A stretch of DNA of 64,000 bases, taken from Bursaphelenchus xylophilus. Its lineage: Eukaryota; Nematoda; Chromadorea; Rhabditida; Aphelenchoididae. Of the stretch, positions 30,988-45,900 are shown piece by piece. The stretch covers positions 4,898,001 through 4,962,000 of the forward strand of contig CAJFCV020000001.1 of assembly GCA_904066235.2 (NCBI GenBank). The letters run 5' to 3'. A model generated the notes under the pieces. The model ran no database searches. It was given only the letters and a program-made list of their open reading frames with translations, and was not told the origin of the DNA. Numbering within the stretch: the first letter of the stretch is position 1; each line of letters opens with the position of its first letter. The translations under genes were made by a program, and so were the position numbers.

Positions 30988-33900
30988 GACAAGCCCCCGC
31001 TTCGCGGGGCCTTGACGTCGCTGTGCGCGCAAAGGTTGCCCATCTTGAAGGTTGTTGATCGCGCACTACCTCTGGAGTCGCTGGCCCCGCTTCGCGCGGC
31101 CAGAAAAACGCGCTAACGCGCGTTCTACTTACTCAAGCCCGCGAAAAAGACATGCTCCGCTCCGACCCGGAGCAAATATTTCGAATCGCAATCACTCACC
31201 CCAGCCAACCCTAATTTACCCCGCCCCCTTGGAATGGGGAATTCCGCTTTATTTCTCCGTCTTCTCTTCCGGTCTCTCGCTCTCCGCTCTCTCTCGAAAT
31301 TCAAACTTGCGTAAAAGCAAAGGAATTTCCCTCTCTCGGCTCGGCCTCGCACAAAGAAATCCAAAGTTGCGTAAAAGCAAAGGAATTTCCCTCTCTCGCT
31401 CTCCGCTCTCTCTCGAAATTCGAACTTGCGTAAAAGCAAAGGAATTTCCCTCTCTCGGCTCGGTCTCGCACAAAAAAATACAAAGTCCACCGCTGTTGGA
31501 GACGACTCGGCTCGGCCTCCGGCCTCGCCGAGTCGTATTTTAGGAAATGAAAGTGGTTTCTGGACCGGTTTTTCACGCTGAACACGATGGTCCAAGTCTC
31601 GATTCACGAAATTTAAATTTAGCGGCCGCAGGGCAAATTTTCGGCCGAACCGCCCAATTTTGGCCGAAATTTGGCCAGTGCTCACTGAATTCGAAAGCGA
31701 TTTGGCTGAAATTTGGCACGATTGAAGCTTGTGGAATTTGTCGAAAATTGACCCGAGCCGAATTTTGAATTTTACACTTTTGCCCTCGGGGCGTATTTAG
31801 TTCGCTGAAAAAATTTAATTTTGATCTGGACGGTCGTATTTTAGGAAAAGTTGGAGTTTCGCACATGAATATTACCCAAAATTTGATTCTGCGTCGATTG
31901 GTACCAAAATCGTGTCGATAGCTCCACTGGCAGCCGAGTTCTGGAAGGGCGGATCCAGAAAATTTCGAATTTTTGCCTTTGTCGCTAGGCGGGCGGGGTA
32001 AGATGGTCGTATGTTGGGAAGTGAAAGTTGTTTCTAGGGCAGTTTGATGTGCTAATTACGGGGCTTATCTCGAAAACCCGAAAAATTTGAAGTCTGAGCC
32101 CTGAGGGCGGATTTTGTGCAAAAAATCCCGAAAATTTTGCGCCAACAGTTTGATCTGACTTCCGGCAGGGTCCCAGTAGCCGAAAAAAATTCCAGCGATA
32201 GCTGAGACTAATAGCTATGTCGCTGTGGAGCCGGATTTTTGAATTTCGATCTAGTTTTCCAGAAAAAAATTCCGGAAAATTTGGAGTTTTTTCGGAAATT
32301 TCGGAAAATCTCGAATAGCTAAAATACGAAATACGACAGCAAGATACGAAAGGTGGTTCTAGGGTATGTCAGGCATGCTGAATCAGAATCCGTTGTCAAA
32401 ATCCAGAAATTCCGTCATCTTGATGGTGAAAAATGGAAATTTCGGAAAATCGGGAATAACTATCGACCGGTCGATAAATCGACTATGGTGTAACGGGATG
32501 TTTTTCATTACTCGAGGTGTGGATACGAATGGAATTTGAGTTTTTTTCACTCCGATGCCCTGAAGGCTCAAACTGCTATATCGCCCTGGGGGCATGTTAT
32601 GCAAATTTCGAAAATCCGCGAAGTTCCGTCACAGATAGTTGATGAACATGATGCAAAGAACTCGGAAACTTTTCTCTGTAAGAAAAAAGTTACAGGCGAT
32701 CCAAAATCGAAAAATTTCATTTTCAACAGGGCGCAGCTCGCGCGAAAAGCAAAATTTCAACTATCCGCTGATGCCAAAAGTCTTAGAATTTTGTGTAGCA
32801 ACTTCACTAAAAATTTTTTTCCGATAACTCAACGTTGAATAGTTTTCGGATATGTTTCTTATATGTATCTTCGACAAGCCCCGCTTCGCGGGGCCTTGAC
32901 GTCGCTGTGCGCGCAAAGGTTGCCCATCTTGAAGGTTGTTGATCGCGCACTACCTCTGGAGTCGCTGGCCCCGCTTCGCGCGGCCAGAAAAACGCGCTAA
33001 CGCGCGTTCTACTTACTCAAGCCCGCGAAAAAGACATGCTCCGCTCCGACCCGGAGCAAATATTTCGAATCGCAATCACTCACCCCAGCCAACCCTAATT
33101 TACCCCGCCCCCTTGGAATGGGGAATTCCGCTTTATTTCTCCGTCTTCTCTTCCGGTCTCTCGCTCTCCGCTCTCTCTCGAAATTCAAACTTGCGTAAAA
33201 GCAAAGGAATTTCCCTCTCTCGGCTCGGCCTCGCACAAAGAAATCCAAAGTTGCGTAAAAGCAAAGGAATTTCCCTCTCTCGCTCTCCGCTCTCTCTCGA
33301 AATTCGAACTTGCGTAAAAGCAAAGGAATTTCCCTCTCTCGGCTCGGTCTCGCACAAAAAAATACAAAGTCCACCGCTGTTGGAGACGACTCGGCTCGGC
33401 CTCCGGCCTCGCCGAGTCGTATTTTAGGAAATGAAAGTGGTTTCTGGACCGGTTTTTCACGCTGAACACGATGGTCCAAGTCTCGATTCACGAAATTTAA
33501 ATTTAGCGGCCGCAGGGCAAATTTTCGGCCGAACCGCCCAATTTTGGCCGAAATTTGGCCAGTGCTCACTGAATTCGAAAGCGATTTGGCTGAAATTTGG
33601 CACGATTGAAGCTTGTGGAATTTGTCGAAAATTGACCCGAGCCGAATTTTGAATTTTACACTTTTGCCCTCGGGGCGTATTTAGTTCGCTGAAAAAATTT
33701 AATTTTGATCTGGACGGTCGTATTTTAGGAAAAGTTGGAGTTTCGCACATGAATATTACCCAAAATTTGATTCTGCGTCGATTGGTACCAAAATCGTGTC
33801 GATAGCTCCACTGGCAGCCGAGTTCTGGAAGGGCGGATCCAGAAAATTTCGAATTTTTGCCTTTGTCGCTAGGCGGGCGGGGTAAGATGGTCGTATGTTG

Positions 33901-36900
33901 GGAAGTGAAAGTTGTTTCTAGGGCAGTTTGATGTGCTAATTACGGGGCTTATCTCGAAAACCCGAAAAATTTGAAGTCTGAGCCCTGAGGGCGGATTTTG
34001 TGCAAAAAATCCCGAAAATTTTGCGCCAACAGTTTGATCTGACTTCCGGCAGGGTCCCAGTAGCCGAAAAAATTCCAGCGATAGCTGAGACTAATAGCTA
34101 TGTCGCTGTGGAGCCGGATTTTTGAATTTCGATCTAGTTTTCCAGAAAAAAATTCCGGAAAATTTGGAGTTTTTTCGGAAATTTCGGAAAATCTCGAATA
34201 GCTAAAATACGAAATACGACAGCAAGATACGAAAGGTGGTTCTAGGGTATGTCAGGCATGCTGAATCAGAATCCGTTGTCAAAATCCAGAAATTCCGTCA
34301 TCTTGATGGTGAAAAATGGAAATTTCGGAAAATCGGGAATAACTATCGACCGGTCGATAAATCGACTATGGTGTAACGGGATGTTTTTCATTACTCGAGG
34401 TGTGGATACGAATGGAATTTGAGTTTTTTTCACTCCGATGCCCTGAAGGCTCAAACTGCTATATCGCCCTGGGGGCATGTTATGCAAATTTCGAAAATCC
34501 GCGAAGTTCCGTCACAGATAGTTGATGAACATGATGCAAAGAACTCGGAAACTTTTCTCTGTAAGAAAAAAGTTACAGGCGATCCAAAATCGAAAAATTT
34601 CATTTTCAACAGGGCGCAGCTCGCGCGAAAAGCAAAATTTCAACTATCCGCTGATGCCAAAAGTCTTAGAATTTTGTGTAGCAACTTCACTAAAAATTTT
34701 TTTCCGATAACTCAACGTTGAATAGTTTTCGGATATGTTTCTTATATGTATCTTCGACAAGCCCCCGCTTCGCGGGGCCTTGACGTCGCTGTGCGCGCAA
34801 AGGTTGCCCATCTTGAAGGTTGTTGATCGCGCACTACCTCTGGAGTCGCTGGCCCCGCTTCGCGCGGCCAGAAAAACGCGCTAACGCGCGTTCTACTTAC
34901 TCAAGCCCGCGAAAAAGACATGCTCCGCTCCGACCCGGAGCAAATATTTCGAATCGCAATCACTCACCCCAGCCAACCCTAATTTACCCCGCCCCCTTGG
35001 AATGGGGAATTCCGCTTTATTTCTCCGTCTTCTCTTCCGGTCTCTCGCTCTCCGCTCTCTCTCGAAATTCAAACTTGCGTAAAAGCAAAGGAATTTCCCT
35101 CTCTCGGCTCGGCCTCGCACAAAGAAATCCAAAGTTGCGTAAAAGCAAAGGAATTTCCCTCTCTCGCTCTCCGCTCTCTCTCGAAATTCGAACTTGCGTA
35201 AAAGCAAAGGAATTTCCCTCTCTCGGCTCGGTCTCGCACAAAAAAATACAAAGTCCACCGCTGTTGGAGACGACTCGGCTCGGCCTCCGGCCTCGCCGAG
35301 TCGTATTTTAGGAAATGAAAGTGGTTTCTGGACCGGTTTTTCACGCTGAACACGATGGTCCAAGTCTCGATTCACGAAATTTAAATTTAGCGGCCGCAGG
35401 GCAAATTTTCGGCCGAACCGCCCAATTTTGGCCGAAATTTGGCCAGTGCTCACTGAATTCGAAAGCGATTTGGCTGAAATTTGGCACGATTGAAGCTTGT
35501 GGAATTTGTCGAAAATTGACCCGAGCCGAATTTTGAATTTTACACTTTTGCCCTCGGGGCGTATTTAGTTCGCTGAAAAAATTTAATTTTGATCTGGACG
35601 GTCGTATTTTAGGAAAAGTTGGAGTTTCGCACATGAATATTACCCAAAATTTGATTCTGCGTCGATTGGTACCAAAATCGTGTCGATAGCTCCACTGGCA
35701 GCCGAGTTCTGGAAGGGCGGATCCAGAAAATTTCGAATTTTTGCCTTTGTCGCTAGGCGGGCGGGGTAAGATGGTCGTATGTTGGGAAGTGAAAGTTGTT
35801 TCTAGGGCAGTTTGATGTGCTAATTACGGGGCTTATCTCGAAAACCCGAAAAATTTGAAGTCTGAGCCCTGAGGGCGGATTTTGTGCAAAAAATCCCGAA
35901 AATTTTGCGCCAACAGTTTGATCTGACTTCCGGCAGGGTCCCAGTAGCCGAAAAAAATTCCAGCGATAGCTGAGACTAATAGCTATGTCGCTGTGGAGCC
36001 GGATTTTTGAATTTCGATCTAGTTTTCCAGAAAAAAATTCCGGAAAATTTGGAGTTTTTTCGGAAATTTCGGAAAATCTCGAATAGCTAAAATACGAAAT
36101 ACGACAGCAAGATACGAAAGGTGGTTCTAGGGTATGTCAGGCATGCTGAATCAGAATCCGTTGTCAAAATCCAGAAATTCCGTCATCTTGATGGTGAAAA
36201 ATGGAAATTTCGGAAAATCGGGAATAACTATCGACCGGTCGATAAATCGACTATGGTGTAACGGGATGTTTTTCATTACTCGAGGTGTGGATACGAATGG
36301 AATTTGAGTTTTTTTCACTCCGATGCCCTGAAGGCTCAAACTGCTATATCGCCCTGGGGGCATGTTATGCAAATTTCGAAAATCCGCGAAGTTCCGTCAC
36401 AGATAGTTGATGAACATGATGCAAAGAACTCGGAAACTTTTCTCTGTAAGAAAAAAGTTACAGGCGATCCAAAATCGAAAAATTTCATTTTCAACAGGGC
36501 GCAGCTCGCGCGAAAAGCAAAATTTCAACTATCCGCTGATGCCAAAAGTCTTAGAATTTTGTGTAGCAACTTCACTAAAAATTTTTTTCCGATAACTCAA
36601 CGTTGAATAGTTTTCGGATATGTTTCTTATATGTATCTTCGACAAGCCCCCGCTTCGCGGGGCCTTGACGTCGCTGTGCGCGCAAAGGTTGCCCATCTTG
36701 AAGGTTGTTGATCGCGCACTACCTCTGGAGTCGCTGGCCCCGCTTCGCGCGGCCAGAAAAACGCGCTAACGCGCGTTCTACTTACTCAAGCCCGCGAAAA
36801 AGACATGCTCCGCTCCGACCCGGAGCAAATATTTCGAATCGCAATCACTCACCCCAGCCAACCCTAATTTACCCCGCCCCCTTGGAATGGGGAATTCCGC

Positions 36901-39900
36901 TTTATTTCTCCGTCTTCTCTTCCGGTCTCTCGCTCTCCGCTCTCTCTCGAAATTCAAACTTGCGTAAAAGCAAAGGAATTTCCCTCTCTCGGCTCGGCCT
37001 CGCACAAAGAAATCCAAAGTTGCGTAAAAGCAAAGGAATTTCCCTCTCTCGCTCTCCGCTCTCTCTCGAAATTCGAACTTGCGTAAAAGCAAAGGAATTT
37101 CCCTCTCTCGGCTCGGTCTCGCACAAAAAAATACAAAGTCCACCGCTGTTGGAGACGACTCGGCTCGGCCTCCGGCCTCGCCGAGTCGTATTTTAGGAAA
37201 TGAAAGTGGTTTCTGGACCGGTTTTTCACGCTGAACACGATGGTCCAAGTCTCGATTCACGAAATTTAAATTTAGCGGCCGCAGGGCAAATTTTCGGCCG
37301 AACCGCCCAATTTTGGCCGAAATTTGGCCAGTGCTCACTGAATTCGAAAGCGATTTGGCTGAAATTTGGCACGATTGAAGCTTGTGGAATTTGTCGAAAA
37401 TTGACCCGAGCCGAATTTTGAATTTTACACTTTTGCCCTCGGGGCGTATTTAGTTCGCTGAAAAAATTTAATTTTGATCTGGACGGTCGTATTTTAGGAA
37501 AAGTTGGAGTTTCGCACATGAATATTACCCAAAATTTGATTCTGCGTCGATTGGTACCAAAATCGTGTCGATAGCTCCACTGGCAGCCGAGTTCTGGAAG
37601 GGCGGATCCAGAAAATTTCGAATTTTTGCCTTTGTCGCTAGGCGGGCGGGGTAAGATGGTCGTATGTTGGGAAGTGAAAGTTGTTTCTAGGGCAGTTTGA
37701 TGTGCTAATTACGGGGCTTATCTCGAAAACCCGAAAAATTTGAAGTCTGAGCCCTGAGGGCGGATTTTGTGCAAAAAATCCCGAAAATTTTGCGCCAACA
37801 GTTTGATCTGACTTCCGGCAGGGTCCCAGTAGCCGAAAAAAATTCCAGCGATAGCTGAGACTAATAGCTATGTCGCTGTGGAGCCGGATTTTTGAATTTC
37901 GATCTAGTTTTCCAGAAAAAAATTCCGGAAAATTTGGAGTTTTTTCGGAAATTTCGGAAAATCTCGAATAGCTAAAATACGAAATACGACAGCAAGATAC
38001 GAAAGGTGGTTCTAGGGTATGTCAGGCATGCTGAATCAGAATCCGTTGTCAAAATCCAGAAATTCCGTCATCTTGATGGTGAAAAATGGAAATTTCGGAA
38101 AATCGGGAATAACTATCGACCGGTCGATAAATCGACTATGGTGTAACGGGATGTTTTTCATTACTCGAGGTGTGGATACGAATGGAATTTGAGTTTTTTC
38201 ACTCCGATGCCCTGAAGGCTCAAACTGCTATATCGCCCTGGGGGCATGTTATGCAAATTTCGAAAATCCGCGAAGTTCCGTCACAGATAGTTGATGAACA
38301 TGATGCAAAGAACTCGGAAACTTTTCTCTGTAAGAAAAAAGTTACAGGCGATCCAAAATCGAAAAATTTCATTTTCAACAGGGCGCAGCTCGCGCGAAAA
38401 GCAAAATTTCAACTATCCGCTGATGCCAAAAGTCTTAGAATTTTGTGTAGCAACTTCACTAAAAATTTTTTTCCGATAACTCAACGTTGAATAGTTTTCG
38501 GATATGTTTCTTATATGTATCTTCGACAAGCCCCCGCTTCGCGGGGCCTTGACGTCGCTGTGCGCGCAAAGGTTGCCCATCTTGAAGGTTGTTGATCGCG
38601 CACTACCTCTGGAGTCGCTGGCCCCGCTTCGCGCGGCCAGAAAAACGCGCTAACGCGCGTTCTACTTACTCAAGCCCGCGAAAAAGACATGCTCCGCTCC
38701 GACCCGGAGCAAATATTTCGAATCGCAATCACTCACCCCAGCCAACCCTAATTTACCCCGCCCCCTTGGAATGGGGAATTCCGCTTTATTTCTCCGTCTT
38801 CTCTTCCGGTCTCTCGCTCTCCGCTCTCTCTCGAAATTCAAACTTGCGTAAAAGCAAAGGAATTTCCCTCTCTCGGCTCGGCCTCGCACAAAGAAATCCA
38901 AAGTTGCGTAAAAGCAAAGGAATTTCCCTCTCTCGCTCTCCGCTCTCTCTCGAAATTCGAACTTGCGTAAAAGCAAAGGAATTTCCCTCTCTCGGCTCGG
39001 TCTCGCACAAAAAAATACAAAGTCCACCGCTGTTGGAGACGACTCGGCTCGGCCTCCGGCCTCGCCGAGTCGTATTTTAGGAAATGAAAGTGGTTTCTGG
39101 ACCGGTTTTTCACGCTGAACACGATGGTCCAAGTCTCGATTCACGAAATTTAAATTTAGCGGCCGCAGGGCAAATTTTCGGCCGAACCGCCCAATTTTGG
39201 CCGAAATTTGGCCAGTGCTCACTGAATTCGAAAGCGATTTGGCTGAAATTTGGCACGATTGAAGCTTGTGGAATTTGTCGAAAATTGACCCGAGCCGAAT
39301 TTTGAATTTTACACTTTTGCCCTCGGGGCGTATTTAGTTCGCTGAAAAAATTTAATTTTGATCTGGACGGTCGTATTTTAGGAAAAGTTGGAGTTTCGCA
39401 CATGAATATTACCCAAAATTTGATTCTGCGTCGATTGGTACCAAAATCGTGTCGATAGCTCCACTGGCAGCCGAGTTCTGGAAGGGCGGATCCAGAAAAT
39501 TTCGAATTTTTGCCTTTGTCGCTAGGCGGGCGGGGTAAGATGGTCGTATGTTGGGAAGTGAAAGTTGTTTCTAGGGCAGTTTGATGTGCTAATTACGGGG
39601 CTTATCTCGAAAACCCGAAAAATTTGAAGTCTGAGCCCTGAGGGCGGATTTTGTGCAAAAAATCCCGAAAATTTTGCGCCAACAGTTTGATCTGACTTCC
39701 GGCAGGGTCCCAGTAGCCGAAAAAATTCCAGCGATAGCTGAGACTAATAGCTATGTCGCTGTGGAGCCGGATTTTTGAATTTCGATCTAGTTTTCCAGAA
39801 AAAAATTCCGGAAAATTTGGAGTTTTTTCGGAAATTTCGGAAAATCTCGAATAGCTAAAATACGAAATACGACAGCAAGATACGAAAGGTGGTTCTAGGG

Positions 39901-42900
39901 TATGTCAGGCATGCTGAATCAGAATCCGTTGTCAAAATCCAGAAATTCCGTCATCTTGATGGTGAAAAATGGAAATTTCGGAAAATCGGGAATAACTATC
40001 GACCGGTCGATAAATCGACTATGGTGTAACGGGATGTTTTTCATTACTCGAGGTGTGGATACGAATGGAATTTGAGTTTTTTTCACTCCGATGCCCTGAA
40101 GGCTCAAACTGCTATATCGCCCTGGGGGCATGTTATGCAAATTTCGAAAATCCGCGAAGTTCCGTCACAGATAGTTGATGAACATGATGCAAAGAACTCG
40201 GAAACTTTTCTCTGTAAGAAAAAAGTTACAGGCGATCCAAAATCGAAAAATTTCATTTTCAACAGGGCGCAGCTCGCGCGAAAAGCAAAATTTCAACTAT
40301 CCGCTGATGCCAAAAGTCTTAGAATTTTGTGTAGCAACTTCACTAAAAATTTTTTTCCGATAACTCAACGTTGAATAGTTTTCGGATATGTTTCTTATAT
40401 GTATCTTCGACAAGCCCCCGCTTCGCGGGGCCTTGACGTCGCTGTGCGCGCAAAGGTTGCCCATCTTGAAGGTTGTTGATCGCGCACTACCTCTGGAGTC
40501 GCTGGCCCCGCTTCGCGCGGCCAGAAAAACGCGCTAACGCGCGTTCTACTTACTCAAGCCCGCGAAAAAGACATGCTCCGCTCCGACCCGGAGCAAATAT
40601 TTCGAATCGCAATCACTCACCCCAGCCAACCCTAATTTACCCCGCCCCCTTGGAATGGGGAATTCCGCTTTATTTCTCCGTCTTCTCTTCCGGTCTCTCG
40701 CTCTCCGCTCTCTCTCGAAATTCAAACTTGCGTAAAAGCAAAGGAATTTCCCTCTCTCGGCTCGGCCTCGCACAAAGAAATCCAAAGTTGCGTAAAAGCA
40801 AAGGAATTTCCCTCTCTCGCTCTCCGCTCTCTCTCGAAATTCGAACTTGCGTAAAAGCAAAGGAATTTCCCTCTCTCGGCTCGGTCTCGCACAAAAAAAT
40901 ACAAAGTCCACCGCTGTTGGAGACGACTCGGCTCGGCCTCCGGCCTCGCCGAGTCGTATTTTAGGAAATGAAAGTGGTTTCTGGACCGGTTTTTCACGCT
41001 GAACACGATGGTCCAAGTCTCGATTCACGAAATTTAAATTTAGCGGCCGCAGGGCAAATTTTCGGCCGAACCGCCCAATTTTGGCCGAAATTTGGCCAGT
41101 GCTCACTGAATTCGAAAGCGATTTGGCTGAAATTTGGCACGATTGAAGCTTGTGGAATTTGTCGAAAATTGACCCGAGCCGAATTTTGAATTTTACACTT
41201 TTGCCCTCGGGGCGTATTTAGTTCGCTGAAAAAATTTAATTTTGATCTGGACGGTCGTATTTTAGGAAAAGTTGGAGTTTCGCACATGAATATTACCCAA
41301 AATTTGATTCTGCGTCGATTGGTACCAAAATCGTGTCGATAGCTCCACTGGCAGCCGAGTTCTGGAAGGGCGGATCCAGAAAATTTCGAATTTTTGCCTT
41401 TGTCGCTAGGCGGGCGGGGTAAGATGGTCGTATGTTGGGAAGTGAAAGTTGTTTCTAGGGCAGTTTGATGTGCTAATTACGGGGCTTATCTCGAAAACCC
41501 GAAAAATTTGAAGTCTGAGCCCTGAGGGCGGATTTTGTGCAAAAAATCCCGAAAATTTTGCGCCAACAGTTTGATCTGACTTCCGGCAGGGTCCCAGTAG
41601 CCGAAAAAAATTCCAGCGATAGCTGAGACTAATAGCTATGTCGCTGTGGAGCCGGATTTTTGAATTTCGATCTAGTTTTCCAGAAAAAAATTCCGGAAAA
41701 TTTGGAGTTTTTTCGGAAATTTCGGAAAATCTCGAATAGCTAAAATACGAAATACGACAGCAAGATACGAAAGGTGGTTCTAGGGTATGTCAGGCATGCT
41801 GAATCAGAATCCGTTGTCAAAATCCAGAAATTCCGTCATCTTGATGGTGAAAAATGGAAATTTCGGAAAATCGGGAATAACTATCGACCGGTCGATAAAT
41901 CGACTATGGTGTAACGGGATGTTTTTCATTACTCGAGGTGTGGATACGAATGGAATTTGAGTTTTTTTCACTCCGATGCCCTGAAGGCTCAAACTGCTAT
42001 ATCGCCCTGGGGGCATGTTATGCAAATTTCGAAAATCCGCGAAGTTCCGTCACAGATAGTTGATGAACATGATGCAAAGAACTCGGAAACTTTTCTCTGT
42101 AAGAAAAAAGTTACAGGCGATCCAAAATCGAAAAATTTCATTTTCAACAGGGCGCAGCTCGCGCGAAAAGCAAAATTTCAACTATCCGCTGATGCCAAAA
42201 GTCTTAGAATTTTGTGTAGCAACTTCACTAAAAATTTTTTTCCGATAACTCAACGTTGAATAGTTTTCGGATATGTTTCTTATATGTATCTTCGACAAGC
42301 CCCCGCTTCGCGGGGCCTTGACGTCGCTGTGCGCGCAAAGGTTGCCCATCTTGAAGGTTGTTGATCGCGCACTACCTCTGGAGTCGCTGGCCCCGCTTCG
42401 CGCGGCCAGAAAAACGCGCTAACGCGCGTTCTACTTACTCAAGCCCGCGAAAAAGACATGCTCCGCTCCGACCCGGAGCAAATATTTCGAATCGCAATCA
42501 CTCACCCCAGCCAACCCTAATTTACCCCGCCCCCTTGGAATGGGGAATTCCGCTTTATTTCTCCGTCTTCTCTTCCGGTCTCTCGCTCTCCGCTCTCTCT
42601 CGAAATTCAAACTTGCGTAAAAGCAAAGGAATTTCCCTCTCTCGGCTCGGCCTCGCACAAAGAAATCCAAAGTTGCGTAAAAGCAAAGGAATTTCCCTCT
42701 CTCGCTCTCCGCTCTCTCTCGAAATTCGAACTTGCGTAAAAGCAAAGGAATTTCCCTCTCTCGGCTCGGTCTCGCACAAAAAAATACAAAGTCCACCGCT
42801 GTTGGAGACGACTCGGCTCGGCCTCCGGCCTCGCCGAGTCGTATTTTAGGAAATGAAAGTGGTTTCTGGACCGGTTTTTCACGCTGAACACGATGGTCCA

Positions 42901-45900
42901 AGTCTCGATTCACGAAATTTAAATTTAGCGGCCGCAGGGCAAATTTTCGGCCGAACCGCCCAATTTTGGCCGAAATTTGGCCAGTGCTCACTGAATTCGA
43001 AAGCGATTTGGCTGAAATTTGGCACGATTGAAGCTTGTGGAATTTGTCGAAAATTGACCCGAGCCGAATTTTGAATTTTACACTTTTGCCCTCGGGGCGT
43101 ATTTAGTTCGCTGAAAAAATTTAATTTTGATCTGGACGGTCGTATTTTAGGAAAAGTTGGAGTTTCGCACATGAATATTACCCAAAATTTGATTCTGCGT
43201 CGATTGGTACCAAAATCGTGTCGATAGCTCCACTGGCAGCCGAGTTCTGGAAGGGCGGATCCAGAAAATTTCGAATTTTTGCCTTTGTCGCTAGGCGGGC
43301 GGGGTAAGATGGTCGTATGTTGGGAAGTGAAAGTTGTTTCTAGGGCAGTTTGATGTGCTAATTACGGGGCTTATCTCGAAAACCCGAAAAATTTGAAGTC
43401 TGAGCCCTGAGGGCGGATTTTGTGCAAAAAATCCCGAAAATTTTGCGCCAACAGTTTGATCTGACTTCCGGCAGGGTCCCAGTAGCCGAAAAAAATTCCA
43501 GCGATAGCTGAGACTAATAGCTATGTCGCTGTGGAGCCGGATTTTTGAATTTCGATCTAGTTTTCCAGAAAAAAATTCCGGAAAATTTGGAGTTTTTTCG
43601 GAAATTTCGGAAAATCTCGAATAGCTAAAATACGAAATACGACAGCAAGATACGAAAGGTGGTTCTAGGGTATGTCAGGCATGCTGAATCAGAATCCGTT
43701 GTCAAAATCCAGAAATTCCGTCATCTTGATGGTGAAAAATGGAAATTTCGGAAAATCGGGAATAACTATCGACCGGTCGATAAATCGACTATGGTGTAAC
43801 GGGATGTTTTTCATTACTCGAGGTGTGGATACGAATGGAATTTGAGTTTTTTCACTCCGATGCCCTGAAGGCTCAAACTGCTATATCGCCCTGGGGGCAT
43901 GTTATGCAAATTTCGAAAATCCGCGAAGTTCCGTCACAGATAGTTGATGAACATGATGCAAAGAACTCGGAAACTTTTCTCTGTAAGAAAAAAGTTACAG
44001 GCGATCCAAAATCGAAAAATTTCATTTTCAACAGGGCGCAGCTCGCGCGAAAAGCAAAATTTCAACTATCCGCTGATGCCAAAAGTCTTAGAATTTTGTG
44101 TAGCAACTTCACTAAAAATTTTTTTCCGATAACTCAACGTTGAATAGTTTTCGGATATGTTTCTTATATGTATCTTCGACAAGCCCCCGCTTCGCGGGGC
44201 CTTGACGTCGCTGTGCGCGCAAAGGTTGCCCATCTTGAAGGTTGTTGATCGCGCACTACCTCTGGAGTCGCTGGCCCCGCTTCGCGCGGCCAGAAAAACG
44301 CGCTAACGCGCGTTCTACTTACTCAAGCCCGCGAAAAAGACATGCTCCGCTCCGACCCGGAGCAAATATTTCGAATCGCAATCACTCACCCCAGCCAACC
44401 CTAATTTACCCCGCCCCCTTGGAATGGGGAATTCCGCTTTATTTCTCCGTCTTCTCTTCCGGTCTCTCGCTCTCCGCTCTCTCTCGAAATTCAAACTTGC
44501 GTAAAAGCAAAGGAATTTCCCTCTCTCGGCTCGGCCTCGCACAAAGAAATCCAAAGTTGCGTAAAAGCAAAGGAATTTCCCTCTCTCGCTCTCCGCTCTC
44601 TCTCGAAATTCGAACTTGCGTAAAAGCAAAGGAATTTCCCTCTCTCGGCTCGGTCTCGCACAAAAAAATACAAAGTCCACCGCTGTTGGAGACGACTCGG
44701 CTCGGCCTCCGGCCTCGCCGAGTCGTATTTTAGGAAATGAAAGTGGTTTCTGGACCGGTTTTTCACGCTGAACACGATGGTCCAAGTCTCGATTCACGAA
44801 ATTTAAATTTAGCGGCCGCAGGGCAAATTTTCGGCCGAACCGCCCAATTTTGGCCGAAATTTGGCCAGTGCTCACTGAATTCGAAAGCGATTTGGCTGAA
44901 ATTTGGCACGATTGAAGCTTGTGGAATTTGTCGAAAATTGACCCGAGCCGAATTTTGAATTTTACACTTTTGCCCTCGGGGCGTATTTAGTTCGCTGAAA
45001 AAATTTAATTTTGATCTGGACGGTCGTATTTTAGGAAAAGTTGGAGTTTCGCACATGAATATTACCCAAAATTTGATTCTGCGTCGATTGGTACCAAAAT
45101 CGTGTCGATAGCTCCACTGGCAGCCGAGTTCTGGAAGGGCGGATCCAGAAAATTTCGAATTTTTGCCTTTGTCGCTAGGCGGGCGGGGTAAGATGGTCGT
45201 ATGTTGGGAAGTGAAAGTTGTTTCTAGGGCAGTTTGATGTGCTAATTACGGGGCTTATCTCGAAAACCCGAAAAATTTGAAGTCTGAGCCCTGAGGGCGG
45301 ATTTTGTGCAAAAAATCCCGAAAATTTTGCGCCAACAGTTTGATCTGACTTCCGGCAGGGTCCCAGTAGCCGAAAAAATTCCAGCGATAGCTGAGACTAA
45401 TAGCTATGTCGCTGTGGAGCCGGATTTTTGAATTTCGATCTAGTTTTCCAGAAAAAAATTCCGGAAAATTTGGAGTTTTTTCGGAAATTTCGGAAAATCT
45501 CGAATAGCTAAAATACGAAATACGACAGCAAGATACGAAAGGTGGTTCTAGGGTATGTCAGGCATGCTGAATCAGAATCCGTTGTCAAAATCCAGAAATT
45601 CCGTCATCTTGATGGTGAAAAATGGAAATTTCGGAAAATCGGGAATAACTATCGACCGGTCGATAAATCGACTATGGTGTAACGGGATGTTTTTCATTAC
45701 TCGAGGTGTGGATACGAATGGAATTTGAGTTTTTTTCACTCCGATGCCCTGAAGGCTCAAACTGCTATATCGCCCTGGGGGCATGTTATGCAAATTTCGA
45801 AAATCCGCGAAGTTCCGTCACAGATAGTTGATGAACATGATGCAAAGAACTCGGAAACTTTTCTCTGTAAGAAAAAAGTTACAGGCGATCCAAAATCGAA

